From Trichostrongylus colubriformis (taxonomy: Eukaryota > Nematoda > Chromadorea > Rhabditida > Trichostrongylidae), in assembly GCA_963978905.1 (NCBI GenBank), contig OZ022257.1:28659274-28723273 (forward strand): DNA of 64,000 bases, given 5' to 3'. Under the pieces are notes generated by a model, which did no database searches, was not told the origin of the DNA, and saw only the letters and a list, made by a program, of their open reading frames with translations. Shown here one piece after another: positions 35,481 through 45,244 of the stretch; within the stretch, counting starts at the first letter, position 1; each line of letters starts with the position of its first letter. The translations under genes and the position numbers were made by a program.

Positions 35481-35892
35481 AGTCACCGTTAGGAATAGTT
35501 TTAGTGGACCGTGGAATGACTGTGGAATATGAAAACTGGGGTGATTAGTAGTGCAACAGTAGAGAAAGTATGAAAAGAATCGATGAAAATTCCAAGGAAA
35601 AGGTAACCGGGGAAACCTCTTTGCTCTTTCTCTTCCGCCTCCTCTGCATCAGTTGCCGATGATAGATGCAGAAGAGAGAGGAGCTGTTCCAAACAACCGC
35701 GAGCGCTCCCCTTCCCAGCTGCTCGTTCAGCAGATGCGAAGTAGCGTGACTGCCAGGGCTGCGGAGCGATAAAGAGCATAAGACGACCTTCTCAGTGTTA
35801 GTTTCTCACAACCATCTCTTCTAGACTGCTATTTTCTTTCACAAAGAACGTGACATCCCCGCTCTCATTTTTTCCATACCCTTGGTGCCACC
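35481..35892. mobile_element. TTAA-target element, type A (decayed)
   Basis: Ends are TTGA|AGTCACCGTTAGGAATAG and CATACCCTTGGTGCCACC|TTAA. The minus strand holds the T-rich block ('cttggaattttcatcgattc') shared with other type A copies. Only 15 bp separate it from the next TTAA element. Confidence 0.6.
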
Positions 35893-35907
35893 TTAAAAAG
35901 TAATTGA

Positions 35908-36194
35908 AGGCACACCTCGCGATAATCTGAATAGTCGGCTTACCTCATTAGGACAGAAGAACATCACTATCCAGGATGCACCTTTTTACGCAGTCACGAA
36001 GTGCCATGACGGCGCTACACTTATCTACTTGAGCTCCCTCATCAGTCGGCACAGCTTGAAGGGCAGGTTTTCCGCCGCCAAGACACATAGTGACGGTGCA
36101 CCATGTCGGCACAAAAAGTGTGCACCCTGCATGAATCCAGGAACTACTGCAACAGGGAGCAAAGTTGATTAATCTCATTACTGCGAGGTGTGCT
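35908..36194. mobile_element. TTAA-target MITE, AGGCACACC type
   Basis: Ends are TTGA|AGGCACACCTCGCGATAATC and TTACTGCGAGGTGTGCT|TTAA. The length is 287 bp. It is closest in its ends to the 875-1325 copy. Confidence 0.75.
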
Positions 36195-36198
36195 TTAA

Positions 36199-36760
36199 AG
36201 CCAGTGGTAGTTGTAATGTAGGCAGTGAGAAACTCTTGAAGAGAGTCTGGGGGTTTAACAAAACTGTATGCGGTACAGTTTTTGGTGAAAGGCGCGTCCC
36301 TGAGACTTAGGGGTTGAACGTTCTTAACAGGCTCCGCCTACCCTGACAAAGTCGGCTTTTTAGAATCGACTTTGCACAGGAATGACTGGGGTGTAAAGTA
36401 ATGAGCATTATAGCAGAATGATTTCATAGCATCGTATGAATGCCTAGTTGATTGAAATCGTAATGTGATGCTTGACGTGTCAGTTTTTGTGGCATCCCAG
36501 TATCAAAAAAAGAGTAGGTTTTTTCCTCCACTTTAAACCCTACTTTAGTCGAACTTCAGTAAATTCAGATCAGCTTTTTTTCACCCCCAAATTTAGGAAC
36601 AGACCTCACTCTATCACTAAACTCCGTAACAGCCTTCTGCACTAGCAGGACCGGGAACTTATTCCGAGTGAGCATGATGTGTCACCTCAACACGGCAAAA
36701 TCGGATGTTTCGTCACTCACGTTCACAACCTTGCTAACAAGAGAAGGATGGTAAGTCGAA
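36199..36760. other. Intergenic DNA
   Basis: Holds a small hairpin near 36350 ('aaagtcggctttttagaatcgacttt'). Nothing else was recognised. Confidence 0.35.
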
Positions 36761-37153
36761 GTGGCCGTTTGAGATGGGGCTTATAGCAATGATAGGGCTC
36801 GGGATGCCATTCACCAATCTGCATTCCATATCTGCTGTGCGTCTCTGGGAGCAGAGTTGCAAGCGTTGAAAAAGAAGCAAATCAACACATATGCGATTGG
36901 CAAGGGCAGCAGATGTGTGATTCGATAGCCAAGTGTTTATGTGCTAGAACTCGTGTTCGAGGGGTCACGAGTTCGGATCCTTGCTGAAAGTGCTTTTTTG
37001 CACTTTTCCCAAATTTCTTCCCGAACGTTACAAAAAGGGAATTACATACTCCGAGAGCTTGATCTCACTACGAAAGAGCTTTTCTGAGGAAAGAATCCAT
37101 TTTCGCTATTTCATCATGTACATTTCCACTTCTGCGTCTATTGCCTTTATTGT
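36761..37153 (+). repeat. SINE-like repeat, left copy of inverted pair
   Basis: About 390 bp that reappear inverted at 38186-38574. Inside, 36921-36985 is tRNA-like: an A-box-like TAGCCAAGTGT and a B-box-like AGTTCGGATCC at the right spacing for a tRNA with a long variable arm. The unit may be a tRNA-derived SINE or a larger repeat that includes one. No intact cloverleaf is claimed. Confidence 0.65.
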
Positions 37154-37880
37154 ATTTTACAACAAATGTGGTAATCTAAAACGGCCTAGTGTGAGTTCTG
37201 CCAAGATTGCCACTTGAATGTAAGGCAGGCTGTATTGAAGAATACTCGGCATTTGTACAAACGTTCGTCTGAGTTTTCATTAAACCTTGTAATTATTCGG
37301 AAGAGACACTAATTTGACTAGTGTCCGTGTAAACCATGTCCACTTCAATCGGATCGCCCGGCTGCCGGCGGGCGCTCCTCCTTCCTGTGGGAGCCGGGCT
37401 CCCTTGAGATTTCATTGTTTCTCTGACCATGTCTTCATACTGTGTCACTCGTTATTACTGAAATGGGTAGTGACGTTAAACTCTCCCTAACAACGAAGTG
37501 AGTACGATGACTGTAATAACACACTGTCTGAGCAGCATGGGAACTGCACGTAGCAAAGATTTTATGATACGTGGTTGATAGCCAGCGAAAGAGGACACAT
37601 TATGGCCCAAAAACTGGATCAAAGATGTATTCAATGATATACCTTCATATTATTCATTACCGAATATTTTGTTGCAAATGTCGATGTTGTGCAAAATGGG
37701 TTTGATCAACAGGACCACCGAATCAACTGAAAATTTCCTTTCCTCTTCTCTCAACCTTTCCTTCCTCTGAACTTCCAAATTGGAAAGTTCATTGGAGTGA
37801 CGTGATAAAGAAGCATTTGTGTAGTAATATAGATCAGTGGCTTTTCATCGAACCCATTTTGCATGTCATAGACATGCTTC
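37154..37880. other. Intergenic DNA with a GC-rich hairpin
   Basis: Around 37350-37410 a GC-rich stretch can fold ('gcccggctgccggcgggc' with 'gggagccgggctccc'). No gene was recognised. Confidence 0.35.
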
Positions 37881-37883
37881 GCG

Positions 37884-38160
37884 CGCAGCAATGTGCGCCA
37901 GCCAACCGGTATCTGAAATTCACAATCCCAGCTTTGCTCCACGTGAGATATGAATTTCCCACCATTCTCCTTTTGAGGCTCCTTATCAGCTCTTATCAGT
38001 TGCTATCACTTCCTGTCCCTCACCACTGATGTCCCCTTACCACCCCCTATATCACCTTAAAAACACAGGATTCCAGCTTTGCTGCGACGCGTGATATGAA
38101 TTTCGTGACAGACAGACAGACAGACACACACGCACACACACAAACGGATTATATATAGTA
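37884..38160 (+). repeat. Dispersed repeat with GACAGACA and TATATATAG end
   Basis: Starts with 'tgtgcgccagccaaccgg', runs through two 'agctttgct.cac/gacg.gatatgaatttc' units about 150 bp apart, then (GACA)n and (CA)n, and ends 'ggattatatatagtag'. This is the plus-strand orientation of the family at 31.9 and 34.1 kb. Confidence 0.65.
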
Positions 38161-38185
38161 GTGATTCATACACTGACTGTGAATG

Positions 38186-38574
38186 TTTGTGAAGACAATA
38201 AACGAAGAAGTGGAAATGTACATGATAAAGCAGCGAAATGGATTCATTTCATCAGAGATGCTCTTTCGTAGTGAAATCAAGCTCTCGAAGCATGTAATTC
38301 CTTGTTTGTAACGTTCGAAGTAATTTGGGAAAAATGCAAAAGCGCCCATTTAGCAAGAATCCGAACCCGTGACCCCTGGAACTTGAGTCCTAGCACATAA
38401 CCACTTGGCTATCGAATAACACACGAGCTGCCCTTGCCAATCGCATATGTGTTGATTTGCTTCTTTTTCAACGCTTGCAACTCTGCTCCCAGAGACGCAC
38501 AGCAGATATGGAATGCAGATTGGTGAATGGCATCCCGAGCCCTATCTATGTTATAACCCCCATCTCAAACGGCC
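38186..38574 (-). repeat. SINE-like repeat, right copy of inverted pair
   Basis: Inverted copy of 36761-37153 with scattered differences. The tRNA-like part is at 38355-38420 on the minus strand, with a better A box (TAGCCAAGTGG) and B box (GGTTCGGATTC) than the left copy. Confidence 0.65.
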
Positions 38575-38763
38575 TTACTGATGAGCACAGAGGGAGGTTA
38601 TCCCTAAGTTTAACCTCCGTCTAAGGGCCCGTGCGGAACGGAGGTTGAACTACTTCCTTGTTTTTCCCTCCTAAAAAATTTTTTTAAACAAAATCTTTTC
38701 GTTGTTAATAATGATTTGCTTCTTTACCATCCTTCCCTTGTAGGGTCCGTTCACTGTGGTTAC

Positions 38764-38997
38764 CTGAGAGGGGTGATATTGGGTGGTACCCTTAAGTACC
38801 CGGTTCTCTTCAAGCTGCTAACATCTTTCGTTTCCAAGAACCAAAACGTGCCAATACTACTGAAAACCCTCCGGAGGGGGTTTGAGGTTTGAAAAATGAC
38901 GCTGCGGATCATAGCAGCGTCGTCTGAGCAGCGAGGGCTCTGTGACCTCCATGAACCAAAAGGACCCATCTTTAGGAAGCTTTCCACAAAAGATCTA
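38764..38997 (-). CDS. Candidate internal exon
   Basis: On the minus strand GGTTCCGCAG precedes 78 open codons ending CCTCTCAG|GTAACC. Entry and exit are both phase 2, and 234 bases is divisible by three. The peptide includes KMGPFGSWRSQSPRCSDDAA and is not recognised. The acceptor is only fair and no partner exon was found, so this rests on frame and composition. Confidence 0.28.
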
Positions 38998-39000
38998 CTG

Positions 39001-39476
39001 CGGAACCTGGCTCCACTATTTCAAGTGGACCTTGGTACCGTAGGTGCTCTGCAGTCCGAGTGCGGCGACTGAAGACTCCGCATTTTGATGAAGGTGAATG
39101 TAGTGAGTCTCAGCTTGCTCCGGTTTCTGAAGGAAGGTTGCGGGCATAATTTGCCTCAATACTTCTATTTCTTTCGTTTTCCAGTGTTTTGTATTCTCAG
39201 CGGATGTGAGCCTAGAGTAAAATTACTCTTTTTTTGCACCCCCTGTATATACTATGCTTAGTTTCGGTTAACATCCTTTAGCAATACTTGGACGGAATAG
39301 GTTTCTTATCTTACGCTCCATGACTATTACACAATATTTTATGGTTATCGTCGAGCAGCATTATGAAAGTCAAATTCATACGTAAAAAGAGAGATCATTG
39401 AGCACTCACTATAGCGCGCGATCACTAGTCCTAGTAAGAGCTATACCGTTATACGCGCCGCCATCATAGTGAAGCT
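39001..39476. other. Intergenic DNA
   Basis: Nothing recognised between the candidate exon and the Tc1-type element. Confidence 0.35.
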
Positions 39477-39603
39477 ACAGTAGCGCTCAAAAGTATTCGG
39501 CCAAATGGTTTTTCACTTGGGTTTTTCACTTGTAACTTTTTTGCAACTGCACCGATCTAAGAGAAATTTCAGTATGTTGTACTTGGAGACATTGCATACT
39601 TAA

Positions 39604-40009
39604 AGGCACCATTAGCGGTAAGGGAAAAGTGAGATCTGGAAGTACATGTTCTCTGAAAACGAAACTTCATCTTCAGAAGAGGTCATATGTGGCGAAAATC
39701 GCATTTAAAAAAAGCGGCTTGGGGTCTTATGACGACCCCGCAGCATGGCATGTCGTTATGCGGTTATGCGACCGGGGGAGTCGCCGTGGAGGGGCGGGAC
39801 AAAGATCGTGGCTGGCTGGTTCAGACTCTGGCCTGCCTTCGGTCCACTCCGGCTAGAGACGCAGAGGACAAGAAGGAGAAGGGGGATTTTCGGGCTCCTT
39901 TTTCTCGGTTTTTTTTTCTCCGTTTTATGTCGTTCTTTCTCTAATGTTATATTGCTGAGCACCACTACTTTCGTAATCACCCAATTAGCCAATACCCCTA
40001 ACGGTGTCT
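39604..40009. mobile_element. TTAA-target element, type A (pair member 1)
   Basis: Ends are TTAA|AGGCACCATTAGCGGTAAG and CCCCTAACGGTGTCT|TTAA. It is 406 bp and in the same orientation as the 11965-12362 copy, which it resembles closely ('ttatgcggttatgcg', 'gagtcgccgtggagg'). Confidence 0.82.
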
Positions 40010-40013
40010 TTAA

Positions 40014-40495
40014 AGGCATATTCCAGGATTATTGGGATCACATCTCCTGCCGTGGATGGATAGTTCGACCCAAGCCACATAGACTATACCTTTACCGAGG
40101 CGTGGATGTCAGTCCCTGGAGCGTGCAGAGCCAAAGAATCTAGCGCAACAGCTCGGCCCCGCCAACCCCAGCCGGGGGTGTGTTGCAAGTATTCCGGTGC
40201 TTAGTGTGGGGTCAGGTCACTCAGAAGTGGGTTTACTTCACGAGACAATTGCTTGACTGCCAGCTTCAAGATCTTGATCACGTAGCTGGTCTACCTATGT
40301 CAAAGATAAGAGTCGAAGAGTAAAGGCAGACCCCCGGCTGGGGTGGGCGGGGCCGAGCTGTTGCGCTGATTCTTTGGCTCTGCACGCTCCAGAAACTGAC
40401 CCCCACACCTCGGTAAAGGACAGCCTACGTGGCTTGGGTCGAACTATCCATCCACGGCAGGAGAGGTGATATCCTAATAATCGTGGGAAATGCCT
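40014..40495. mobile_element. TTAA-target foldback element, type B (pair member 2)
   Basis: Ends are TTAA|AGGCATATTCCAGGATTATT and AATAATCGTGGGAAATGCCT|TTAA. The long inverted arms are the same as in 12367-12846. The shared TTAA at 40010-40013 joins it to the type A element. Confidence 0.82.
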
Positions 40496-40881
40496 TTAAT
40501 ATACTATTTTGGCGCTCAACGGTGTAGGTTACGTGGTTATATGGAATTTTTTGTTTTTTGGAGTGCCATCCCTATGCCGTCCCGCTGTGCCGCTGTGAAC
40601 AAAAGCGTGGTCTTTCTACAAAATATTGATGTTCTCTGAGGCTTGCTCATTTTGTTCTTGTAGAAAAAGCCGTTTTTCTTGACTAAGCCTTTTCCTTTTC
40701 TCCGGTGCTCTTGTAGTAAATTCTTGTAAGAAACCGTGAAAAGTGTCAAGCGGCACTCAAGTAGAAGGAAATGTTGGCAATAGGTTCAGGCACCACATAT
40801 TAAAATTTTGTGAAATTTGGTCAAATAGAAAAAAAGTTATGACAAAAAAGTTTTGGCCGAAGACTTTTGAGCGCTACTGTA

Positions 40882-41289
40882 TGTCTAGCTATGAAGCAGT
40901 GTCAGGTTCTCACTGTTTATTAGGCGGAAGCTGGTAACATTAACTTGGAAGTGCGCAGGACTTATGTTTGATGTCTTTGGGTCAGTACTGGTACATATCT
41001 GATTCAATTTTGTAATTCACAGCAGGCAAGCGTTCTAGGCTTCGGGTAAGTGAGCGAGCTAACTCCCGTCAATATGTCCGTCATCATAGTCGCCTACAAA
41101 TATGAAATACATACACGTTATTATTTCTGTTTATTTTTATTTCTTTTAGTGTTCTTTGAATGAGATTCGCATTAGACGGCTTCATATCAGCAATGAGATG
41201 CTACAGGACTTTGTAGATCTTGTTGAGATATCTCAAAAGAATTATAAGACTAAAATATTATCAAAACTTATCAAATGAAACGCTGAGCT
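40882..41289. other. Intergenic DNA
   Basis: No feature recognised. Confidence 0.35.
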
Positions 41290-42240
41290 CGTGTTTCGCA
41301 ACGTTTTTTTTCACCTTTCAACGAATAGTGTATATGAGTTCGATAGAGCTTTTTCTACTCTACGAAACGGTGCTATTTGCTTTCTCTATTTCTTGGTTGC
41401 TCAATATTTGTGAGGTATAGAAATGAAGTGATCATAAGGCAAAAACTCGCACTTTCGACAATTCCTCTTCTTCGTCTACCATCAAGGTCAAAGAATGTTT
41501 GCGCATATGTTTTTGGTAGAGCTTTTTCAGCTCTACGGAGCGGTTTCATTTGTTTTCATCGTTTGATTGTTTGTTATTTTCAAGGCTCAGAAATAAAGTA
41601 ATTTTAGAAGAAATACACACTTTTGGCGCAGCAATGTCCAAAAAAGCCAACTTTTCCACGTCAGATGAAATCAAATGAGGGGAAACGACATCCTTGAGCC
41701 ATCTACTGTTACAATTGGAGGCTTTCTTGTACGATAAAAGTGTTTGGTAAAATCCAGATTTTTGCGAAAAAAGTGGGGGTGGGCTTTCACTGAATACCCC
41801 CTTACTGAGCCTCAGGAATATCAATCTGTGAAAGTATATGAAAGACTAGTGACAGCTTCTTGTAGAGCAAAAAAAGTTCCATCGAATGCATGTATAAGAA
41901 TTCTCTTCAATTTTGTTGGTAGGCAAGGAAGTGAAGATACCGGAAGTACACACCTCTGCTGAGTGCTGCATTAGTGAGTCTTTAAAACAGCAAAAAAATT
42001 AAGCAATTTGTATAAAAGCCAGTACCATTTTGTAGAGCTGAAAAAGCACTATGGACAACATGAGCATACATTTGTTGACCTCGATGGTAGACGAAGAGTG
42101 CAAATTTTTGCCTCCAGATCACTTCATTTCTAAACTTCATAAATGTGATGCTTCGGAGGGATCAAAGAGCAAATAGCAGCTTTTTGTGCAGAAAAAGCTC
42201 TATCAGATACTTGTGTAAGCTTTGTTGAAGGATGAAGAGA
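41290..42240. repeat. Foldback element with ~300-bp arms
   Basis: The left arm (about 41290-41640) and right arm (about 41950-42240) are inverted copies: 'gatagagctttttct.c', 'gtgctatttgct', 'tagaaatgaagtgatc' and 'cttcgtctaccatc' all recur reversed in order. A fragment of the same family lies near 31.65-31.73 kb. No clear termini were defined. Confidence 0.65.
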
Positions 42241-43660
42241 ACAATGTGAAACACAAAAACAAAAAACGGCGGAAACTTCTCAACGCAATACATAGTAAGC
42301 GGTAACGCCACGGGTTCCACCACCGTGTCTCCGAACAGCGTCGACGCTTCGTCAAGGAACTTATTTTGCAGTGGTGGATATCTCTGCGGAGCAGTTTCGT
42401 AGTGAAAGCTTGGACGTTCACACAACCTTCAATGGCATGAGTAACTCTCCTGAAGTACAGTCGTTGTGCACATTTGTTCGAACATTTCTATAGAGAACAA
42501 AGATGTTACACTGCTGGTGATATCGTTTTCCCTTATGAACTGATGTTTGGTTAATGTGTAAACGCCATTCATCATTAAATTTTGAAAGCCACGCTATGCC
42601 TGCCACTTCTCCAGCTAATACTTCGGCTTTCACAGGATCTTGTGGTTGCATAGTGCGTACATTGGAACATTCTCTCCTATCACATCGGTCTCGCCCAAAA
42701 GAGAAACGAATCTTCATTCATCGTCACGCGACGACGAAGATGTTTTTGAGTCTGCCGGTTTCCGAGATTGGCTACAATCTCATACTCTTGATTAGAGACT
42801 GTCGAATGGTGGCCTAGCTGTCCGTCCCTGATAATCGATTCAAGTTGCACTTCCGGAAGGAATCAACACTTGCGCCATGCGGTTTCAGCTACAGCACTCA
42901 TCGAGTTCCCCACGGAAGTTTATAACTCTGATATTTTTTGTCAAGCCAATGAATGTCGGTTGGGCTGCGTATCCGCACTCAATAGTGGGTGAGGACATCT
43001 CAGTCTACCTACACTGGTGGAAAAATTTCTGTAGCTCGCCATTGACACTAAATGCGAATTTTCTAGGCAAGGGAATCCCGTCTATCTCCCAAAGCATTCA
43101 GTTGTTTCTATTTGAAGTCAACGATTCGGGGAACTTTCGTACCCGCTGCTCTTTTTACAAGTAAGGCTCGACCAAAAAAAATTGTTTATAGCTACGCAAG
43201 TTGTCTAAAAGTGCTTATTGTAAGAAATGAATGCTGTTCCGCCAACAGACGGCGATCCCCTGAAAACGAATGTTTGGTGTAGTGTAGCCAGCTAACGTCT
43301 GTGTCCCTTATTCATACATATGCACGTTTCCTATCCTTGAACCCCTATTTAGTTCTGTCCTTTCAGGCAACTTTCCGTTATTTTTAAAGTATACCGTCTG
43401 AGATACCGGTTGTCCGAAGTCTACCGGAAGTGTAGGGCGAAGCAGCAATGGAAAACGATCTAAGAATGGAGTAGGTACAGCTGAAAGTCGTGCCGGGTAC
43501 AGCTCCTTCGTTAGGAGCGTTGATATCCTTCAAGTAGGAAACAAGGTGAATTCAAGCCGAGCTAGTGGCTCTATCAATGGTGGCCGAATTAGGGCCATTG
43601 TTGACGTGAAACCATCAGAGGAAAAGCTGCTCCGAACAGACCCTCTGTCATTCTATCCCC
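42241..43660. other. Unassigned stretch with minus-strand protein-like frames
   Basis: Minus frames 42717-42418 (KAEVLAGEVAGIAWLSKFND) and 42425-42162 (VCERPSF onward) abut in different frames and could be a frameshifted gene remnant. No family motif is visible, and the lengths are within chance. A plus ORF at 42877-43164 meets a GTAAGG, but its acceptor was not found. Confidence 0.28.
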
Positions 43661-44004
43661 TATAGGACTAACAAGGGAGGTCTTTCAGGTCATGACGCGC
43701 TTTCGGAAAACGGTTTTTTCCATCTCATGGGGGTATCTACATGAAACATATAACTGACTTCCATTTTTGCTGCGCGGCCCTACAAATGTCAAAAAAGAAG
43801 TAAAGAAAATTCTTCTAAAAAGGCGATTTTAATCCACTTATAGAAACGCATCCTCCTTGCAACTTTGATCATGTGCGGATCCGATGGTGTTCTTCTATTT
43901 CACATCCAAAACATATTAAATACGGAAAAAAATGAAATCTTATTTCCACCACGGACTGAAAGTGCGTAGCGGTCTCATAACGGTTCCCCGATGTATGGAT
44001 CCTG

Positions 44005-44090
44005 GGGTGCCTGGGTGGCGTACTGGATAGGGCGATAGACTCTCAAACAAATGAAGTGCTGGGTTGGTGGTTCAAAGCTCAGCATTGCCG
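44005..44090 (+). repeat. tRNA-derived SINE head
   Basis: An A-box-like TGGCGTACTGG at 44016-44026 and B-box-like GGTTCAAAGCT at 44069-44079 have tRNA-like spacing, but no full cloverleaf forms. A T-rich tail follows (44099-44135). Read as a SINE or tRNA pseudogene. Confidence 0.5.
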
Positions 44091-44234
44091 ACGTTTTGCA
44101 TTTTTTTTTGCATTCACTTTTTCATTTTCAAATAGGTCTTTTTATGCCGAATGACTACGATTTTCGTTGACAGCATACCAAAATGACCCTATTTACGAGT
44201 TGTCAATGAATTTGGTGATGTGACCTTTTTGGAC

Positions 44235-44700
44235 ACGAAAGGGCCCGTAGCGCTCGAAATTCGCGCTTCCGCACAAAATGAGTGTCATATTCGTGTTCAG
44301 GGGGTCAAACTACCCTTGGGGACACATTTTTAGCCAATTCCAAATTTTGACCCTAACTTCGAAAAGGATGTTTGGTCATGGGTACATGGTGCGCTTTCTA
44401 CTTGTAGAAGTGAGTAACTCACAAAATCGATGAAAATCAATGGAATATGCACAGCATGGATGCCTATCGCTATAATTTCAGCTATCAAGCACCAAGCAAG
44501 AGAAATAGAGAGAAATTCCTAACAAGTGATATCGTCGTCTCCTTCATCGAATGTGCAGTCGATGGTTTCGAATTTGGGTCAAAATCTCGATTGGGCTAGA
44601 AAGTTACTCCTAGGGGTAGTTCGACTTCCTGGACACGAATATCAAATCCGTTTTGCGCAAAAACGCCTCGTTCGTGTGCTATGAGCGTCGAAAGGCTGAA
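44235..44700. repeat. Palindromic repeat with GGGGTAGTTCGA core
   Basis: 44243-44350 ('gcgctcgaaattcgcgcttc', 'atattcgtgttcagggggtc') recurs inverted at 44570-44695 ('ggggtagttcgacttcctgg', 'acacgaatatcaaa', 'gtgctatgagcg'). Single arms of the same family occur near 13.87 and 49.4 kb. Confidence 0.6.
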
Positions 44701-45066
44701 AAATTGGACTGTCAAACTTGCTGAAAACTGGCAATAGAGGGCAGTTCGGAATCATAAATGTGATTACTGCACTTAATCTTCATATACGAATGTTTACGGA
44801 CCCAAAAACTAAAAATCTAAATTTTGCAAAGATTTGGTCTCAGTGGGGATCGAACCATCAACCCCGTTTTTGGCATTTCTAGGGCCGCGTAGCAAAAATG
44901 GACGTCAGTTATATGATTCTTGTACGTACCCCCATACATGCAAAAAACAGCTTTCAAAAAGCGCCTCATGAGTTGGAAGACCTTCCTCGTAAGTGCAACT
45001 TCAATGGGAAGGCCCCGTTCAAGGAAGAATTTTTGCGAGCGACTTCTGCTTTGTCCCACATTGTTA

Positions 45067-45242
45067 CAGTTCATTTCAGAAAAATTGGCGGGGCGTGTCC
45101 CACGGACTTGTAAGAACGTGTATAAAAGTGTATCAAACTCTCTCACCCCGCCACACACTCTCACTCTCGCCACGTACTCTCACTCTCGCCACTCATCCAA
45201 GTCCGCAGAGTCACGCCCCGCCAGTTTTTCTGAGATGGACTA
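45067..45242. mobile_element. TA-flanked hairpin MITE (copy 1)
   Basis: The ends CAGTTCATTTCAGAAAAATT and (inward) TAGTCCATCTCAGAAAAACT continue through GGCGGGGCGTG. They are flanked by TA at 45065-45066 and 45243-45244. The loop holds 'tctctcaccccgccacacac', which is also exact in the 58709-58830 copy. Length is 176 bp. Confidence 0.78.
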
Positions 45243-45244
45243 TA

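Larger units (their letters stand above)
39478..40879. mobile_element. Tc1-type element carrying an inserted TTAA pair
   Basis: The ends CAGTAGCGCTCAAAAGTATT and (inward) CAGTAGCGCTCAAAAGTCTT are flanked by TA (39476-39477 and 40880-40881). Similarity continues through CGGCCAAA. About 500 bp of this element's own sequence remains (39478-39599 and 40500-40879), with no transposase. The TTAA pair at 39604-40495 sits inside it. The right end matches the Tc1 fossil ending at 11214. Confidence 0.8.
43670..45005. repeat. Inverted pair of ~135-bp repeats
   Basis: 43670-43805 and 44866-45005 are inverted copies ('catataactgacttccatttttgctgcgcggccct' in one, reversed with a few changes in the other, plus the adjoining 'catgggggta'). 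Between them lie a SINE-like unit and a palindrome, listed separately. Confidence 0.6.

Noticed and set aside
36921..36985. Functional tRNA gene
   Set aside because: A and B boxes are present, but no clean acceptor stem or cloverleaf; it occurs as part of a larger inverted repeat.
44005..44090. tRNA-Leu gene
   Set aside because: The B box deviates, stems do not pair, and a T-rich SINE-like tail follows.
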